DNA of 9,972 nucleotides from an uncultured Asticcacaulis sp. (GCA_946482045.1 CAMLPZ010000152.1:1-9972); one strand, 5' to 3'; positions 1-7,551 are shown, counted from the stretch's first letter. Numbers and translations are program-made. Notes: generated by a model from the letters alone, not told the origin.

Positions 1-1361
1 TAGCCTTCGGGTACGATGCGCTGACCCGTATAGACGGCAATCCAGCTCGCCGGCGAGAACAGGCCATCGCGATAGCGGTGGATATGCCCGCGCCGCCGGA
101 ATATCTCGATTTTTTCCAGAAGGGAATCCGGCACAGGCATATTCTGCGTATAGCGCCACAGCTCTTCGCTGCGGCCGGCCGTCGCGCGATAGTGAAGAAT
201 GAGGAAATCACGCACACGGTCGTATTCCGTATCGATACGGCGGTTGAATTCGCCGGCCAGCTTTGGATCGATGACCTTGCGCGGGAACAGCTCAATGAGC
301 GTCGTGATGGCGATCTGCGACAGGTAGATGCTGGTCGATTCGAGCGGTTCCAGGAAGCCGCTGGCTAGGCCGATGGCGACACAGTTGCGATGCCACGAGT
401 TCTGGCGACGTCCGGATTTGAACTTGATGAGGCGCGGATCCGCCTGAGCCTTGCCATCGAGATTGGCCAGCAGAAGTTCGGCGGCGCGTTCTTCCGTCGT
501 GAACTGGCTGGAAAAGACATAGCCGTTGCCGGTGCGGTGCTGCAGCGGAATGCGCCATTGCCAGCCGGCTTCACGGGCCGTTGCACGCGTGTAGGGAGTG
601 AAGGCGCCGACGCGCTCGCACGGCACGGCAAAGGCTCGGTCGCATGGTAGCCACTGCGTCCAGTCTTCCCAACCCGTCTCAAGCGCCTGCCCGATCAGCA
701 GCCCCCGGAACCCCGAGCAGTCGATAAAAAGATCGCCTTCGACGACTTCGCCGGACGCCAGGGTCACCGACTGGACATAACCGTCTTCGGGACGCAGGGT
801 TACGTCCACCACCTTGCCTTCGGTCCGTTGCAGACCTTGCGCTTCCGCCCACTTACGAAGGTATCGGGCGTAAAGGTAAGCATCGAAATGATAGGCGTAA
901 GAATAGGTCGAGCGGATTGAACGCTGATCCGTCGACGGAAAATCGAATTTGTTCTGCCGGCAGGCAACGATCGGATATGAGAAATCGTCGATGTTCAGAT
1001 CATGGCCCGCCTGCCGGGCACGCTGATAACATTGAAAAAACGGCACATTGCTGATCGCCTGGCCGTGAATGCCAAACGGGTGAACATAGCTGTCACCAGC
1101 CTGGGCCCAGTCACAGAATTCGATGCCAAGCTTGAACGTGGCATTGGTCTCGCGCATGAACTCGGCCTCGTTCAGGCCCAGCACCTCATTGAAGTCACGA
1201 ACCTGCGGAAGCGTGGCTTCGCCGACTCCGACGATACCAATCTCTTCGGATTCGATCAGTCGCACGGAAAGGAATTCCGGCTTGAAGGCACGCGTCAGGC
1301 CCACGGCGGCCATCCATCCGGCCGTGCCGCCCCCGATAATTACAATTCTCATGCTGTCCAT
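1..1361 (-). CDS. Flavin-dependent tryptophan-halogenase-family protein, C-terminus cut by window edge
   Basis: Reading the minus strand from 1361 gives an open frame of 453 codons with no stop before the window edge; it begins MDSMRIVIIGGGTAGWM. The family uses FADH2, O2 and halide to make HOCl or HOBr, which is passed to a lysine near an aromatic substrate. Visible features are the GGGTAG dinucleotide-binding loop (residues 10-15), the candidate catalytic lysine K77 in TFKLGIEF, the family signature WQWRIP (267-272), and the LEPLES motif (337-342) carrying the conserved glutamate. The family is usually about 500 residues, so roughly 50 are missing. Start 1361 is preferred over the in-frame ATG at 1352 because AAGGA lies 8 bases upstream of it. 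A terminator separates it from the receptor gene behind it, so it probably has its own promoter, although I saw no convincing one. Related receptor-linked enzymes in Xanthomonas and Brevundimonas act on indole-like compounds and often prefer bromide (from memory). The true substrate is unknown. The family is certain; the reaction is inferred. Confidence 0.93.
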   Translation of the reverse strand, partial: MDSMRIVIIGGGTAGWMAAVGLTRAFKPEFLSVRLIESEEIGIVGVGEATLPQVRDFNEVLGLNEAEFMRETNATFKLGIEFCDWAQAGDSYVHPFGIHGQAISNVPFFQCYQRARQAGHDLNIDDFSYPIVACRQNKFDFPSTDQRSIRSTYSYAYHFDAYLYARYLRKWAEAQGLQRTEGKVVDVTLRPEDGYVQSVTLASGEVVEGDLFIDCSGFRGLLIGQALETGWEDWTQWLPCDRAFAVPCERVGAFTPYTRATAREAGWQWRIPLQHRTGNGYVFSSQFTTEERAAELLLANLDGKAQADPRLIKFKSGRRQNSWHRNCVAIGLASGFLEPLESTSIYLSQIAITTLIELFPRKVIDPKLAGEFNRRIDTEYDRVRDFLILHYRATAGRSEELWRYTQNMPVPDSLLEKIEIFRRRGHIHRYRDGLFSPASWIAVYTGQRIVPEG

Positions 1362-1369
1362 TCCGTTGG

Positions 1370-1374
1370 TCCTT
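1370..1374 (-). promoter_or_regulatory. Ribosome binding site AAGGA of the halogenase gene
   Basis: The minus strand reads AAGGA followed by 8 bases and then ATG at 1361. The other in-frame ATG at 1352 would leave a spacing of 17 bases. This site therefore decides for the longer start, MDSMRIV. Confidence 0.6.
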
Positions 1375-1475
1375 CGGACACGCGCAATGCCCGGGACTCA
1401 TTTCCCTGGCAAGACTCGCGCCTTACTGGACGCTGGTCAAGGCGCGTTTGCCGCCCGCAGCGCCAAATAACACAG

Positions 1476-1508
1476 AAAAAAGGCGCGCTGACCTTTGGCC
1501 GCGCGCCT
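1476..1508 (-). terminator. Rho-independent terminator after the TonB-dependent receptor gene
   Basis: AGGCGCGC (1481-1488) and GCGCGCCT (1501-1508) form a perfect 8-bp stem around a 12-base loop. On the minus strand the stem is followed by six T residues (complement of 1476-1481). It sits 25 bases past the receptor stop codon and in front of the halogenase gene. The receptor transcript should therefore end here, and the halogenase would need its own promoter or readthrough. The rest of the 171-base gap shows only a weak TTGACC box (1435-1440) with no good -10 partner. Confidence 0.85.
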
Positions 1509-1532
1509 CTTCTCTTAGTCAGAGGTCGTCTC

Positions 1533-4500
1533 TTAGTACTTCAGGCGGACCGAAGCCGTCAGGCGGCGGTCGTTCTGCAGCCAGGAAGACGTGACGAACT
1601 TGGCCTCACGGTCCGGATAGGCCGTCATGGAGCCGTCAACCATCTGCATCAACACGGTTTGGGTGTTAAGCAGGTTGCTGCCTTCCAGCGACAGTTCGAT
1701 AGCTTCGTTGACGCGATAAGCAAAACGAGCGTCGAGATAGCCGGCATCCTTTTGGAAGACCGGGAAGACGGTACAGCAGTCCTGCGCCGTCACCATAAAC
1801 TTCGAACGCCAGTTATAAGCGACGCGCGCCGAGAACTGACCCTTTTCGTACATACCGATCAGGTTGTACGAGTTGTCCGACAGCTGTTCGAGCGGAAGCT
1901 TGGTGAACGAGTTGGCTGAGCGGGTGACGCCACCGATGATCGGGTCGGCTGAGCCGTTGTCGTCCGCCGTTTCCTTCTTAACGGCAGCGCCGGTGATGCC
2001 GGAGTTCTTCAGGTGCGTGTAGTTCGCCTGAATACCCAGACCATCAAACGGAGCCGGCAGGAAGTCGAAGAACGATTGATAAGCGATTTCGAAGCCCTTG
2101 ATCGAAGCACCGTCACCGTTCATCGGGCCACTCATCAGAACTTCACGGGTTACGCCATTGTTGGTGAAGTTGCGGTAGTAGTTGCCGTACTGGATGTAGT
2201 CGTGGAACTTCTTGTAGAACAGGTTGAAGGTCACGCTACCGGTGCTGGAGAAGTAGTTTTCCACCGACAGATCGACCTGGTCCGCCGTGACCGGTTTCAG
2301 GTAGGGGTTCTGCGCCTGGCCGGTATACTTCACCTTTGCCTTCGTTGGAACACCGGCGGTGCATTCAAACCATTCAGAGCAAGCCGTTTCCAAGCTCATG
2401 CTCCCAGGTGGATTCGCACGCGCCACCGAAGAATAGGCCTTCAGGTTGCCGATATCGGGACGAGACATGGCGCGGGACGCTGCGAAACGCAGGAACCACT
2501 GATCCGTCAGGCCGAAGCGGACGTTAAAGCTCGGCAGCCAGTGCTTGTGGGTAATGCTGGCTGTCGCCAGTTGCGTGGACGCTTTGACGAATTCGCGATC
2601 TTCCTGCGGGATGAAGTAGGTGTAGTCGTAAACTCGGACGATAATGCCCGACCCCGCCGGAGGCACTTCCTGGTCTTCATAAGGCACAGTGCCGTAGGTG
2701 CTGGGATCCGGATTCGGATAGTTCACACCGCCGGTGCTGATGTTCTGGGTCTCGACATAACGGACACCGACGTTGCCGGTCACCGTAACACCGTTGAAGA
2801 TGGTGGCATCGTTACCGCCGAACTTCAATTGAACAAAGGCCGCGTTGGTCTTTTCCTGAACCTGCGACAGTTCCGCCGCCTTGAAGCAACTATTCGCCAG
2901 CTCATCGGGACGATAGCAGATCGGCACCCATTCGTTGGTCGTTGCGCCGCCGCCCGTATTGTGCGGCTGGTAGCTTTGGTTGCCGAAGGTTTCCGCCAGA
3001 CGCTGCTGATCCTTGATCAGATCCATCGAGTAGAAGACTCCGCCCGGATTGTTGATGGCGTCGCCGCCCATCCAGTTATCACCCAAGGAAGCCGCTTCGT
3101 AGCTGCCTGCCGGGAAGACCGGACCCGTGACGTAGTAGTTATCGCGGTCATAGGCCTCCCAGTCGCGGATAGTGACCTTCCAGTTGTAGGTCGACCAGCG
3201 TACCGTCTGTTCACGATCGGCGACGCGGACGCCGAACTTCAGGGTGTTCAGCCACGGCGAGTCGAAGCTATAGGCCGCGTCGAGACGGACGGCAGTCATC
3301 TTGCCGTCGGAGTCCGTAACGTGATCCATGATATGCGCCGGCGCATAGTTTAGAGGATTGTTCACGCTAGGCGGAAGGTCGTCGTCGGTGGAACCCGGCG
3401 CATCCTGCACGTCGTTGAAGCCCAGCGGATCAGAAATGGTGATTTTCGGATCATCACCCGAAAAATCATAACCGACCGTCGCGAAGGTCTTCATAGTGGC
3501 GTCGATGTCATAGTTAGTCTGAATGGCATTGACGCTTTGGACATCAAAGTTCAAAGTCAGCTTGTCGCTAACCTTCCACTTGAAATTGAAGCCGATGTCC
3601 GACGTGTCGTTGACGCTGTCACTCCAGCGCGAGGTCGCAGCGTAACGCGTGCCGCGAACGGTTGAATCGTCGTCCGAACAGGTCCACGAATAGCAGGTCA
3701 GTTCCGAACCCGTATCCGACGCGCCCGCATTGTTCGGGAAGCCGGTCATCCAAACGTTAATGTCAGTGCCCAGAGTACCCGAAATCAGGCCACCCTCGTC
3801 GTTGAACTGACAGGTGGTGACGCAGATCACGCCTTGAGCATTCGGGCTAACATAGTCCAGAGGCTGCGCCCAAGTGTCGATGCCAGAGTTCGCTGTCAGA
3901 ACCCGCTCTTCCATCGTCTCGTGCTTTTTGGAGCGATTGTACTGCAGCGTGGCGACCATCGAGCCGTCGTTGTTCTTCCACTGACCGGCGACGGACACAC
4001 CGTCGCGGACGCGGTCATAGAAGCTGTCGCCCAGCATGACTGAGGTCGGCAGATATTTCTTGGTCGGATTGTCCCAAACCACATCGCCCGAACCACCGAA
4101 GTTCGAGTGAACCACGGCGCCGTAACGACCCAGTTTGAAACCTTGCGAGTTGGTGTAGGTCTGCGAATGCGCGGCGTTGATCAGGAAGCCGAACTCACCG
4201 ATTTCCGTATCCCAACGCTGGGAGAAGATGCCGGAGACGGAAGGCGTGCCCTTCTTGGCCAGGTCGCCCCAGGTATAGTCAGCCGAGACGGCCAGCAGAC
4301 GGCCCTTCTGGTCGAACGGGAGACGAGTCTTCAGGTTGACCGTGCCGGCGATACCGCCTTCGATCAGTTCAGCCGTCTGGTTCTTGTAGACATCGACGCC
4401 GCCCATCAATTCCGGCGAAACGTCCGACCAGCTGAGGCCGCGGTTCGAGTCAGCGCTGAAGATGTCACGACCGTTGAATTCCGAACGGACCTGCTGCAGG

Positions 4501-4859
4501 CCGCGGACGACGACGCCCGACGGTTCGGCAGAGAAGTGGGCCGTATCGTCCGAAGCGGCGAAACGGTTAACGCTGATACCGGCGACACGCTGCAGCGCTT
4601 CAGCAACCGACTTGTCCGGGAACGAACCAATGTCGTTCGCCGTGATCGAGTCAACGATAGTATCGGCATCCTTCTTGATCTGCTGAGCGCTCTTCAGCGA
4701 CTTGCGGACGCCAGTGACAACGACTTCATCAGCGCCATCAGTAGTCGTCTCCTGGGCCATCGCCGACGGCGCCGCAACGGCCATGGCCGTTAACGCTACC
4801 AGCGAAACACCGCCCATTAAAAGCTTCAGCCCAAAGGCTGCGCTTCCGGTATTCTTCAT
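1533..4859 (-). CDS. TonB-dependent outer-membrane receptor, Xanthomonas/Caulobacter type
   Basis: This 1108-residue protein is a TonB/ExbBD-energised 22-strand barrel that imports a large or scarce ligand across the outer membrane. It has a signal peptide (residues 1-35, cleavage after SAMA before QE) and a TonB box, DEVVVTGV, at 44-51. The plug domain spans about 65-178, with DIGSFPDKSVAEALQRV and GGIAGTVNLKT as its typical motifs, and the barrel runs from about 185. The C-terminus, SVRLKY, ends in an aromatic residue as outer-membrane barrels do. The DIGSFPDKS stretch and the length fit the TIGR01782 (TonB-Xanth-Caul) group, many of which serve carbohydrate or complex organic uptake. The start is supported by GGGAG (4867-4871), 7 bases ahead. 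Five close cysteine pairs lie in probable extracellular loops: C346/C350, C389/C394, C648/C658, C827/C833 and C1028/C1029. The flanking halogenase and divergent oxygenase suggest that they act on the same ligand class, which is inference. The ligand is unknown. Confidence 0.96.
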   Translation of the reverse strand: MKNTGSAAFGLKLLMGGVSLVALTAMAVAAPSAMAQETTTDGADEVVVTGVRKSLKSAQQIKKDADTIVDSITANDIGSFPDKSVAEALQRVAGISVNRFAASDDTAHFSAEPSGVVVRGLQQVRSEFNGRDIFSADSNRGLSWSDVSPELMGGVDVYKNQTAELIEGGIAGTVNLKTRLPFDQKGRLLAVSADYTWGDLAKKGTPSVSGIFSQRWDTEIGEFGFLINAAHSQTYTNSQGFKLGRYGAVVHSNFGGSGDVVWDNPTKKYLPTSVMLGDSFYDRVRDGVSVAGQWKNNDGSMVATLQYNRSKKHETMEERVLTANSGIDTWAQPLDYVSPNAQGVICVTTCQFNDEGGLISGTLGTDINVWMTGFPNNAGASDTGSELTCYSWTCSDDDSTVRGTRYAATSRWSDSVNDTSDIGFNFKWKVSDKLTLNFDVQSVNAIQTNYDIDATMKTFATVGYDFSGDDPKITISDPLGFNDVQDAPGSTDDDLPPSVNNPLNYAPAHIMDHVTDSDGKMTAVRLDAAYSFDSPWLNTLKFGVRVADREQTVRWSTYNWKVTIRDWEAYDRDNYYVTGPVFPAGSYEAASLGDNWMGGDAINNPGGVFYSMDLIKDQQRLAETFGNQSYQPHNTGGGATTNEWVPICYRPDELANSCFKAAELSQVQEKTNAAFVQLKFGGNDATIFNGVTVTGNVGVRYVETQNISTGGVNYPNPDPSTYGTVPYEDQEVPPAGSGIIVRVYDYTYFIPQEDREFVKASTQLATASITHKHWLPSFNVRFGLTDQWFLRFAASRAMSRPDIGNLKAYSSVARANPPGSMSLETACSEWFECTAGVPTKAKVKYTGQAQNPYLKPVTADQVDLSVENYFSSTGSVTFNLFYKKFHDYIQYGNYYRNFTNNGVTREVLMSGPMNGDGASIKGFEIAYQSFFDFLPAPFDGLGIQANYTHLKNSGITGAAVKKETADDNGSADPIIGGVTRSANSFTKLPLEQLSDNSYNLIGMYEKGQFSARVAYNWRSKFMVTAQDCCTVFPVFQKDAGYLDARFAYRVNEAIELSLEGSNLLNTQTVLMQMVDGSMTAYPDREAKFVTSSWLQNDRRLTASVRLKY

Positions 4860-4966
4860 ATTTTTTCTCCCTAGTTGCTCCTGACCGCCATATGCAAGCG
4901 ACGGTGAAGACCGAATTAGCCAACTGAAATCGCCTCGGGCGACGTCCTCTTTTTGATAATTACAGC

Positions 4967-4997
4967 AGGTACAGAATCATTCTTAAAATTCTCACCT
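4967..4997. promoter_or_regulatory. Imperfect inverted repeat upstream of the receptor gene, possible operator
   Basis: AGGTACAGAAT (4967-4977) and ATTCTCACCT (4988-4997) are inverted copies, with 9 pairs matching and one offset base. They surround a 10-base spacer that contains a further ATTCT, so AGAATCATTCT (4973-4983) is itself a small palindrome. The repeat lies about 110-140 bases upstream of the receptor start. An AT-rich stretch (GTAATTATC on the minus strand, near 4955-4963) follows it and might hold a -10 box. An operator or a leader hairpin are both possible. No regulator can be named from the sequence. Confidence 0.35.
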
Positions 4998-5251
4998 CGC
5001 CGCCCGAATTTTGACCCTACCGTCAATTGGTATTGCCAAACTTCATGCGGACTGGTGTTTTGTTACCTTGCAGATGGACGTACTTCTTCCCGATTAATTA
5101 TTTCATCTTTATCAGATACCCAAAGGGCAGGTCAAAAGCTAGGCGAAATATGACGAAATAACGAAGACAACGCCGGACAATGGCATGAATGTCACACTCA
5201 GCGTGTCGAACTGCAAACGATTTTCACCCTTCAAAGACATACGGCTGCCTT

Positions 5252-5280
5252 TTGACTTGTGTGTTAAAAAAGTCTTAAAA
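5252..5280 (+). promoter_or_regulatory. Possible sigma-70-like promoter of the cupin_8/JmjC gene
   Basis: TTGACT (5252-5257) matches the -35 consensus at five of six positions. A 17-base spacer separates it from TTAAAA (5275-5280), which is a poor -10 match. Transcription would start near 5287 and give a leader of about 70 bases before the ATG at 5360. The leader contains the hairpin at 5295-5329. The spacing is ideal, but the -10 is weak. Confidence 0.3.
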
Positions 5281-5294
5281 CCCGTTGGCTTGTG

Positions 5295-5329
5295 TTGCCA
5301 TGCCAGCTGCATATAGAAGCATGTGGCAA
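5295..5329 (+). repeat. Hairpin-forming inverted repeat in the cupin_8/JmjC leader
   Basis: TTGCCATGC (5295-5303) pairs with GCATGTGGCAA (5319-5329) over 9 base pairs, with a two-base TG bulge and a 15-base loop. A further TGGCAA follows at 5344-5349. The hexamer TTGCCA/TGGCAA thus occurs three times in 55 bases just before the start codon, and once more at 5033-5038. It could be an operator or an RNA structure that controls translation. Confidence 0.4.
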
Positions 5330-5359
5330 TGCCGTTCGAAGCGTGGCAAGTCGATCCTT

Positions 5360-6379
5360 ATGCTTGAAGAATTCACCCTTCCGTCCGTTGATGTTCACTA
5401 TGACGCGACACCTGACGTGTTCGTGCGGGAAATCCTTCCCCAGGCGCGCCCCACGCTTCTCAAAGGCCTTGTGGCAACATGGCCGGCCGTTACTCAAGGG
5501 CAAACGTCGGCGGAGGCTGTCGGCGCATATTTGAAAGCAATGGACTCAGGGCGCCTGGCAACCGTGTTGGAAGCCGGTAGCGCTACCAGGGGGCGGTTCG
5601 CTTATGGCCCCGATATGCATGACTTCAATTTCAACCGGCGGACGCGCTCAATAAGCGACGGGATCGATCAGTTGCTGGGCCTGATTAATCATCCCAATCC
5701 ACCCTATGTCTATATCCAGTCGACGCCGGTGGCGCAGTACCTCCCGCGCTTTATGGCCGAAAACGTTAATCCGCTTCTGGCGCCTTTTGTTATCCCGAAC
5801 ATCTGGATCAGCAACCAGACGCGTGCCCAGACCCACAACGACAATGACCACAACATTGCCTGCGTGATCGCCGGACGCCGTCGCTTTACCGTTTTTCCAC
5901 CGGACCAGACCGGCAACCTTTACATTGGCCCGCTGGAGCATACGCCTTCCGGCCGCGCCATCAGTCTCGCCAGCCTGGAAGAACCCGATTTCACAAAATA
6001 TCCTCGCCTGCGGGAAGCCATAAGGCATGCCCAGGTAGCGGAAATGGAGCCGGGCGACGCGCTCTACCTGCCACGGTATTGGTGGCACCACGTCCAGTCG
6101 CTCGACCGCTTCAATGTGCTGGTCAACTACTGGTGGGGTACGCCGCCGAACCCGCTGGAAAATCCCGTCACATGTTTCAACATGGCGCTTCTCGCGCTCA
6201 AGGACCTGCCTGCACCCGAGCGCGAATACTGGCACGCCATGTTCAACGATTACATTTTCAGCGCGGACAAGGCGCCGATCGCGCACATACCGGCGAAACA
6301 CCAGGGCGGTCTGGGGCCGCACACGGCCGAAATACGCAACGGTCTCATCCGCGCCCTGCAGCAAATCCTGCGCGGCTAA
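5360..6379 (+). CDS. Cupin_8/JmjC-type Fe(II)/2-oxoglutarate oxygenase
   Basis: This 339-residue soluble protein has no signal peptide or membrane segment. Cupin_8 proteins are related to factor-inhibiting-HIF hydroxylase and hydroxylate a protein or small-molecule substrate using Fe(II), O2 and 2-oxoglutarate. The metal site is visible: H159 and D161 in QTHNDNDHN form the HxD pair, and H243 or H244 in YWWHHVQ supplies the second histidine. The stretch GRRRFTVFPP after the HxD pair and PGDALYLP before the last histidine are typical of the family. The start is uncertain. ATG 5360 (MLEEFTLP) fits the usual family N-terminus, but only a weak AAG lies upstream. In-frame starts at 5321, 5300 and 5285 would add up to 25 atypical residues and run into the leader hairpin. 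The gene diverges from the receptor. In related bacteria such genes ('Pass1-like') recur beside receptor and halogenase genes (from memory). The stop codon abuts the stop of the next gene. Confidence 0.88.
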   Translation: MLEEFTLPSVDVHYDATPDVFVREILPQARPTLLKGLVATWPAVTQGQTSAEAVGAYLKAMDSGRLATVLEAGSATRGRFAYGPDMHDFNFNRRTRSISDGIDQLLGLINHPNPPYVYIQSTPVAQYLPRFMAENVNPLLAPFVIPNIWISNQTRAQTHNDNDHNIACVIAGRRRFTVFPPDQTGNLYIGPLEHTPSGRAISLASLEEPDFTKYPRLREAIRHAQVAEMEPGDALYLPRYWWHHVQSLDRFNVLVNYWWGTPPNPLENPVTCFNMALLALKDLPAPEREYWHAMFNDYIFSADKAPIAHIPAKHQGGLGPHTAEIRNGLIRALQQILRG

Positions 6380-7531
6380 TTATCTAGAAGCGATAAGCGC
6401 GTTCGCCGCCTTTTCAAGCGTGGCCGGCGATTTGGCGAAACACAGGCGCAACACCGGAAGCTCCCGGCCGCTCTCGCAGAAGGCCGGCAAGGGGATGGCC
6501 GCCACGCCGTGGTCGCGCACCAGCCGCCCGGCATAGTCGATCGCGCGCTCAGTAATGCCGGAGGCAGCAAGGTCGAGATTAAGGAAATAGGTTCCCTGCG
6601 GCGGCAGGACGGCAAAACCGCCATCGGTCAGCCGCGACGCCAGGATATCGCGCAAGTCCTCAAGCTCGGCCAGGGCGACGGCAAATCGCTCCGGCGGCAA
6701 CCCTAGTCCGAAAGCGACGCCATGCTGAAGCGCAGGCGGCGTTGCAAAGGTGATGAACTGGTGCGCCCGCGCGACCTGATCGACCAGGACTTGCGGTCCA
6801 CAGAGAAAGCCGACCTTCCAGCCAGTAAGTGAGAAAATCTTGCCCGCTGACCCAATCTTGAGTGTGCGCTCCGCCAGTTGCGGCAGGTGCAGAGCGCTCA
6901 AGTGTGGCTGACCGAAAACGATCTGTTCCCAGACCTCGTCACTCACCAGCCAGGCGTCATATTGCGCGCAAAACCTTTGCAGCAATTCCAGCTCGTCGCG
7001 GCTGAGCGCATGAGTGGTCGGATTGTTGGGCGTGGTGATCAGGACCAGCCGCGTCCGGTCGCTGAACGCCGCTTCAAGATCGGCTTCACCAAAGGTCCAG
7101 TGCGGCGGCTGGAGCTGCACGATCCTCGGTACGCCGCCAGCGCGGCGGATCAGCGGCAGATAGGCATCGTACATCGGCTCGAAGACCACGACCTCGTCAC
7201 CCGGCGTGACCAGCGACAGGATGGCGGCGCACAAACCTTCGGTGGCGCCCGAAGTGATCAGGATATTATGGTCCGGATCGAGCACCAATCCTTGAGTACG
7301 CTGATAGAAATCCGCCACCGCCTGCCGGAGCACCGGCAACCCGCGCATCGGGGCATACTGGTTGGACTGTTCCATCAAGGCGGACGCGGCGGCCTGACGC
7401 ACGTCAGGGAAGCCGTCGCTTTCGGGAAACCCCTGGCCGAGATTGATCGCGCCGCGCGCCTTGGCTTCGAGTGACATGACTTCGAAGATGCTGGTCTTCA
7501 GGTCGGCGAAAACAGGGTTCATATCCAACAT
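6380..7531 (-). CDS. PLP-dependent class I/II aminotransferase, methionine/kynurenine aminotransferase-like
   Basis: The 383-residue product is a fold-type I transaminase that moves an amino group between an amino acid and a 2-oxo acid in the cytoplasm. In order it shows NLGQGFPE near the N-terminus, SGATEGL, TPNNPT, SDEVWEQ with the PLP-nitrogen aspartate D198, SAGKIFSLTGWK with the Schiff-base lysine K231, and a C-terminal VLRLCF arginine for the substrate carboxylate. Length and motifs fit the YbdL/kynurenine aminotransferase group, which often uses methionine, glutamine or aromatic amino acids. The usual tyrosine of SDEVY is tryptophan here (W201). The start is ambiguous: 7531 (MLDMNPVF) or 7522 (MNPVF), neither with a strong ribosome site. 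A longer frame reaching 7597 would run through the terminator at 7552-7593 and is unlikely. The gene follows the desulfinase-like gene on the same strand. The exact substrate is not known. Confidence 0.9.
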   Translation of the reverse strand: MLDMNPVFADLKTSIFEVMSLEAKARGAINLGQGFPESDGFPDVRQAAASALMEQSNQYAPMRGLPVLRQAVADFYQRTQGLVLDPDHNILITSGATEGLCAAILSLVTPGDEVVVFEPMYDAYLPLIRRAGGVPRIVQLQPPHWTFGEADLEAAFSDRTRLVLITTPNNPTTHALSRDELELLQRFCAQYDAWLVSDEVWEQIVFGQPHLSALHLPQLAERTLKIGSAGKIFSLTGWKVGFLCGPQVLVDQVARAHQFITFATPPALQHGVAFGLGLPPERFAVALAELEDLRDILASRLTDGGFAVLPPQGTYFLNLDLAASGITERAIDYAGRLVRDHGVAAIPLPAFCESGRELPVLRLCFAKSPATLEKAANALIASR

Positions 7532-7551
7532 GTAGCAAGCCCGGCCGCAAC

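Larger units (their letters stand above)
4860..5359. other. Divergent intergenic region between receptor and oxygenase genes
   Basis: This 500-base stretch is visibly richer in A and T than the surrounding coding DNA and must carry promoters in both directions. It holds the receptor ribosome binding site (4867-4871), a short hairpin TCGCC-TCG-GGCGA (4930-4942) in the probable receptor leader, the inverted repeat at 4967-4997, a possible plus-strand promoter at 5252-5280 and the hairpin at 5295-5329. Between about 5000 and 5250 I see no gene, no RNA and no further clear repeat. A 66-codon open frame at 4953-5153 looks like chance. Confidence 0.7.

Noticed and set aside
1412..1440. A promoter for the halogenase with TTGACC at 1435-1440
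   Set aside because: The position 17 bases downstream has no acceptable -10 box, so it was not listed as a feature.
2013..3353. A 446-codon open frame on the plus strand, opposite the receptor gene
   Set aside because: It lies wholly inside the well-supported receptor gene, its translation shows no recognisable domain, and long antisense frames are common in GC-biased codon usage.
4107..4793. A 228-codon plus-strand open frame opposite the receptor N-terminus
   Set aside because: It is rich in arginine and valine, shows no known motif, and is explained as the mirror of the plug-domain coding sequence.
4953..5153. A 66-codon plus-strand open frame in the intergenic region
   Set aside because: It has no ribosome site, no recognisable domain and lies across likely regulatory DNA; a chance frame is the simplest explanation.
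5648..6364. A 238-codon minus-strand open frame opposite the cupin_8/JmjC gene
   Set aside because: The plus-strand frame has the intact HxD and WWHHV metal site, while the antisense product has no recognisable feature.
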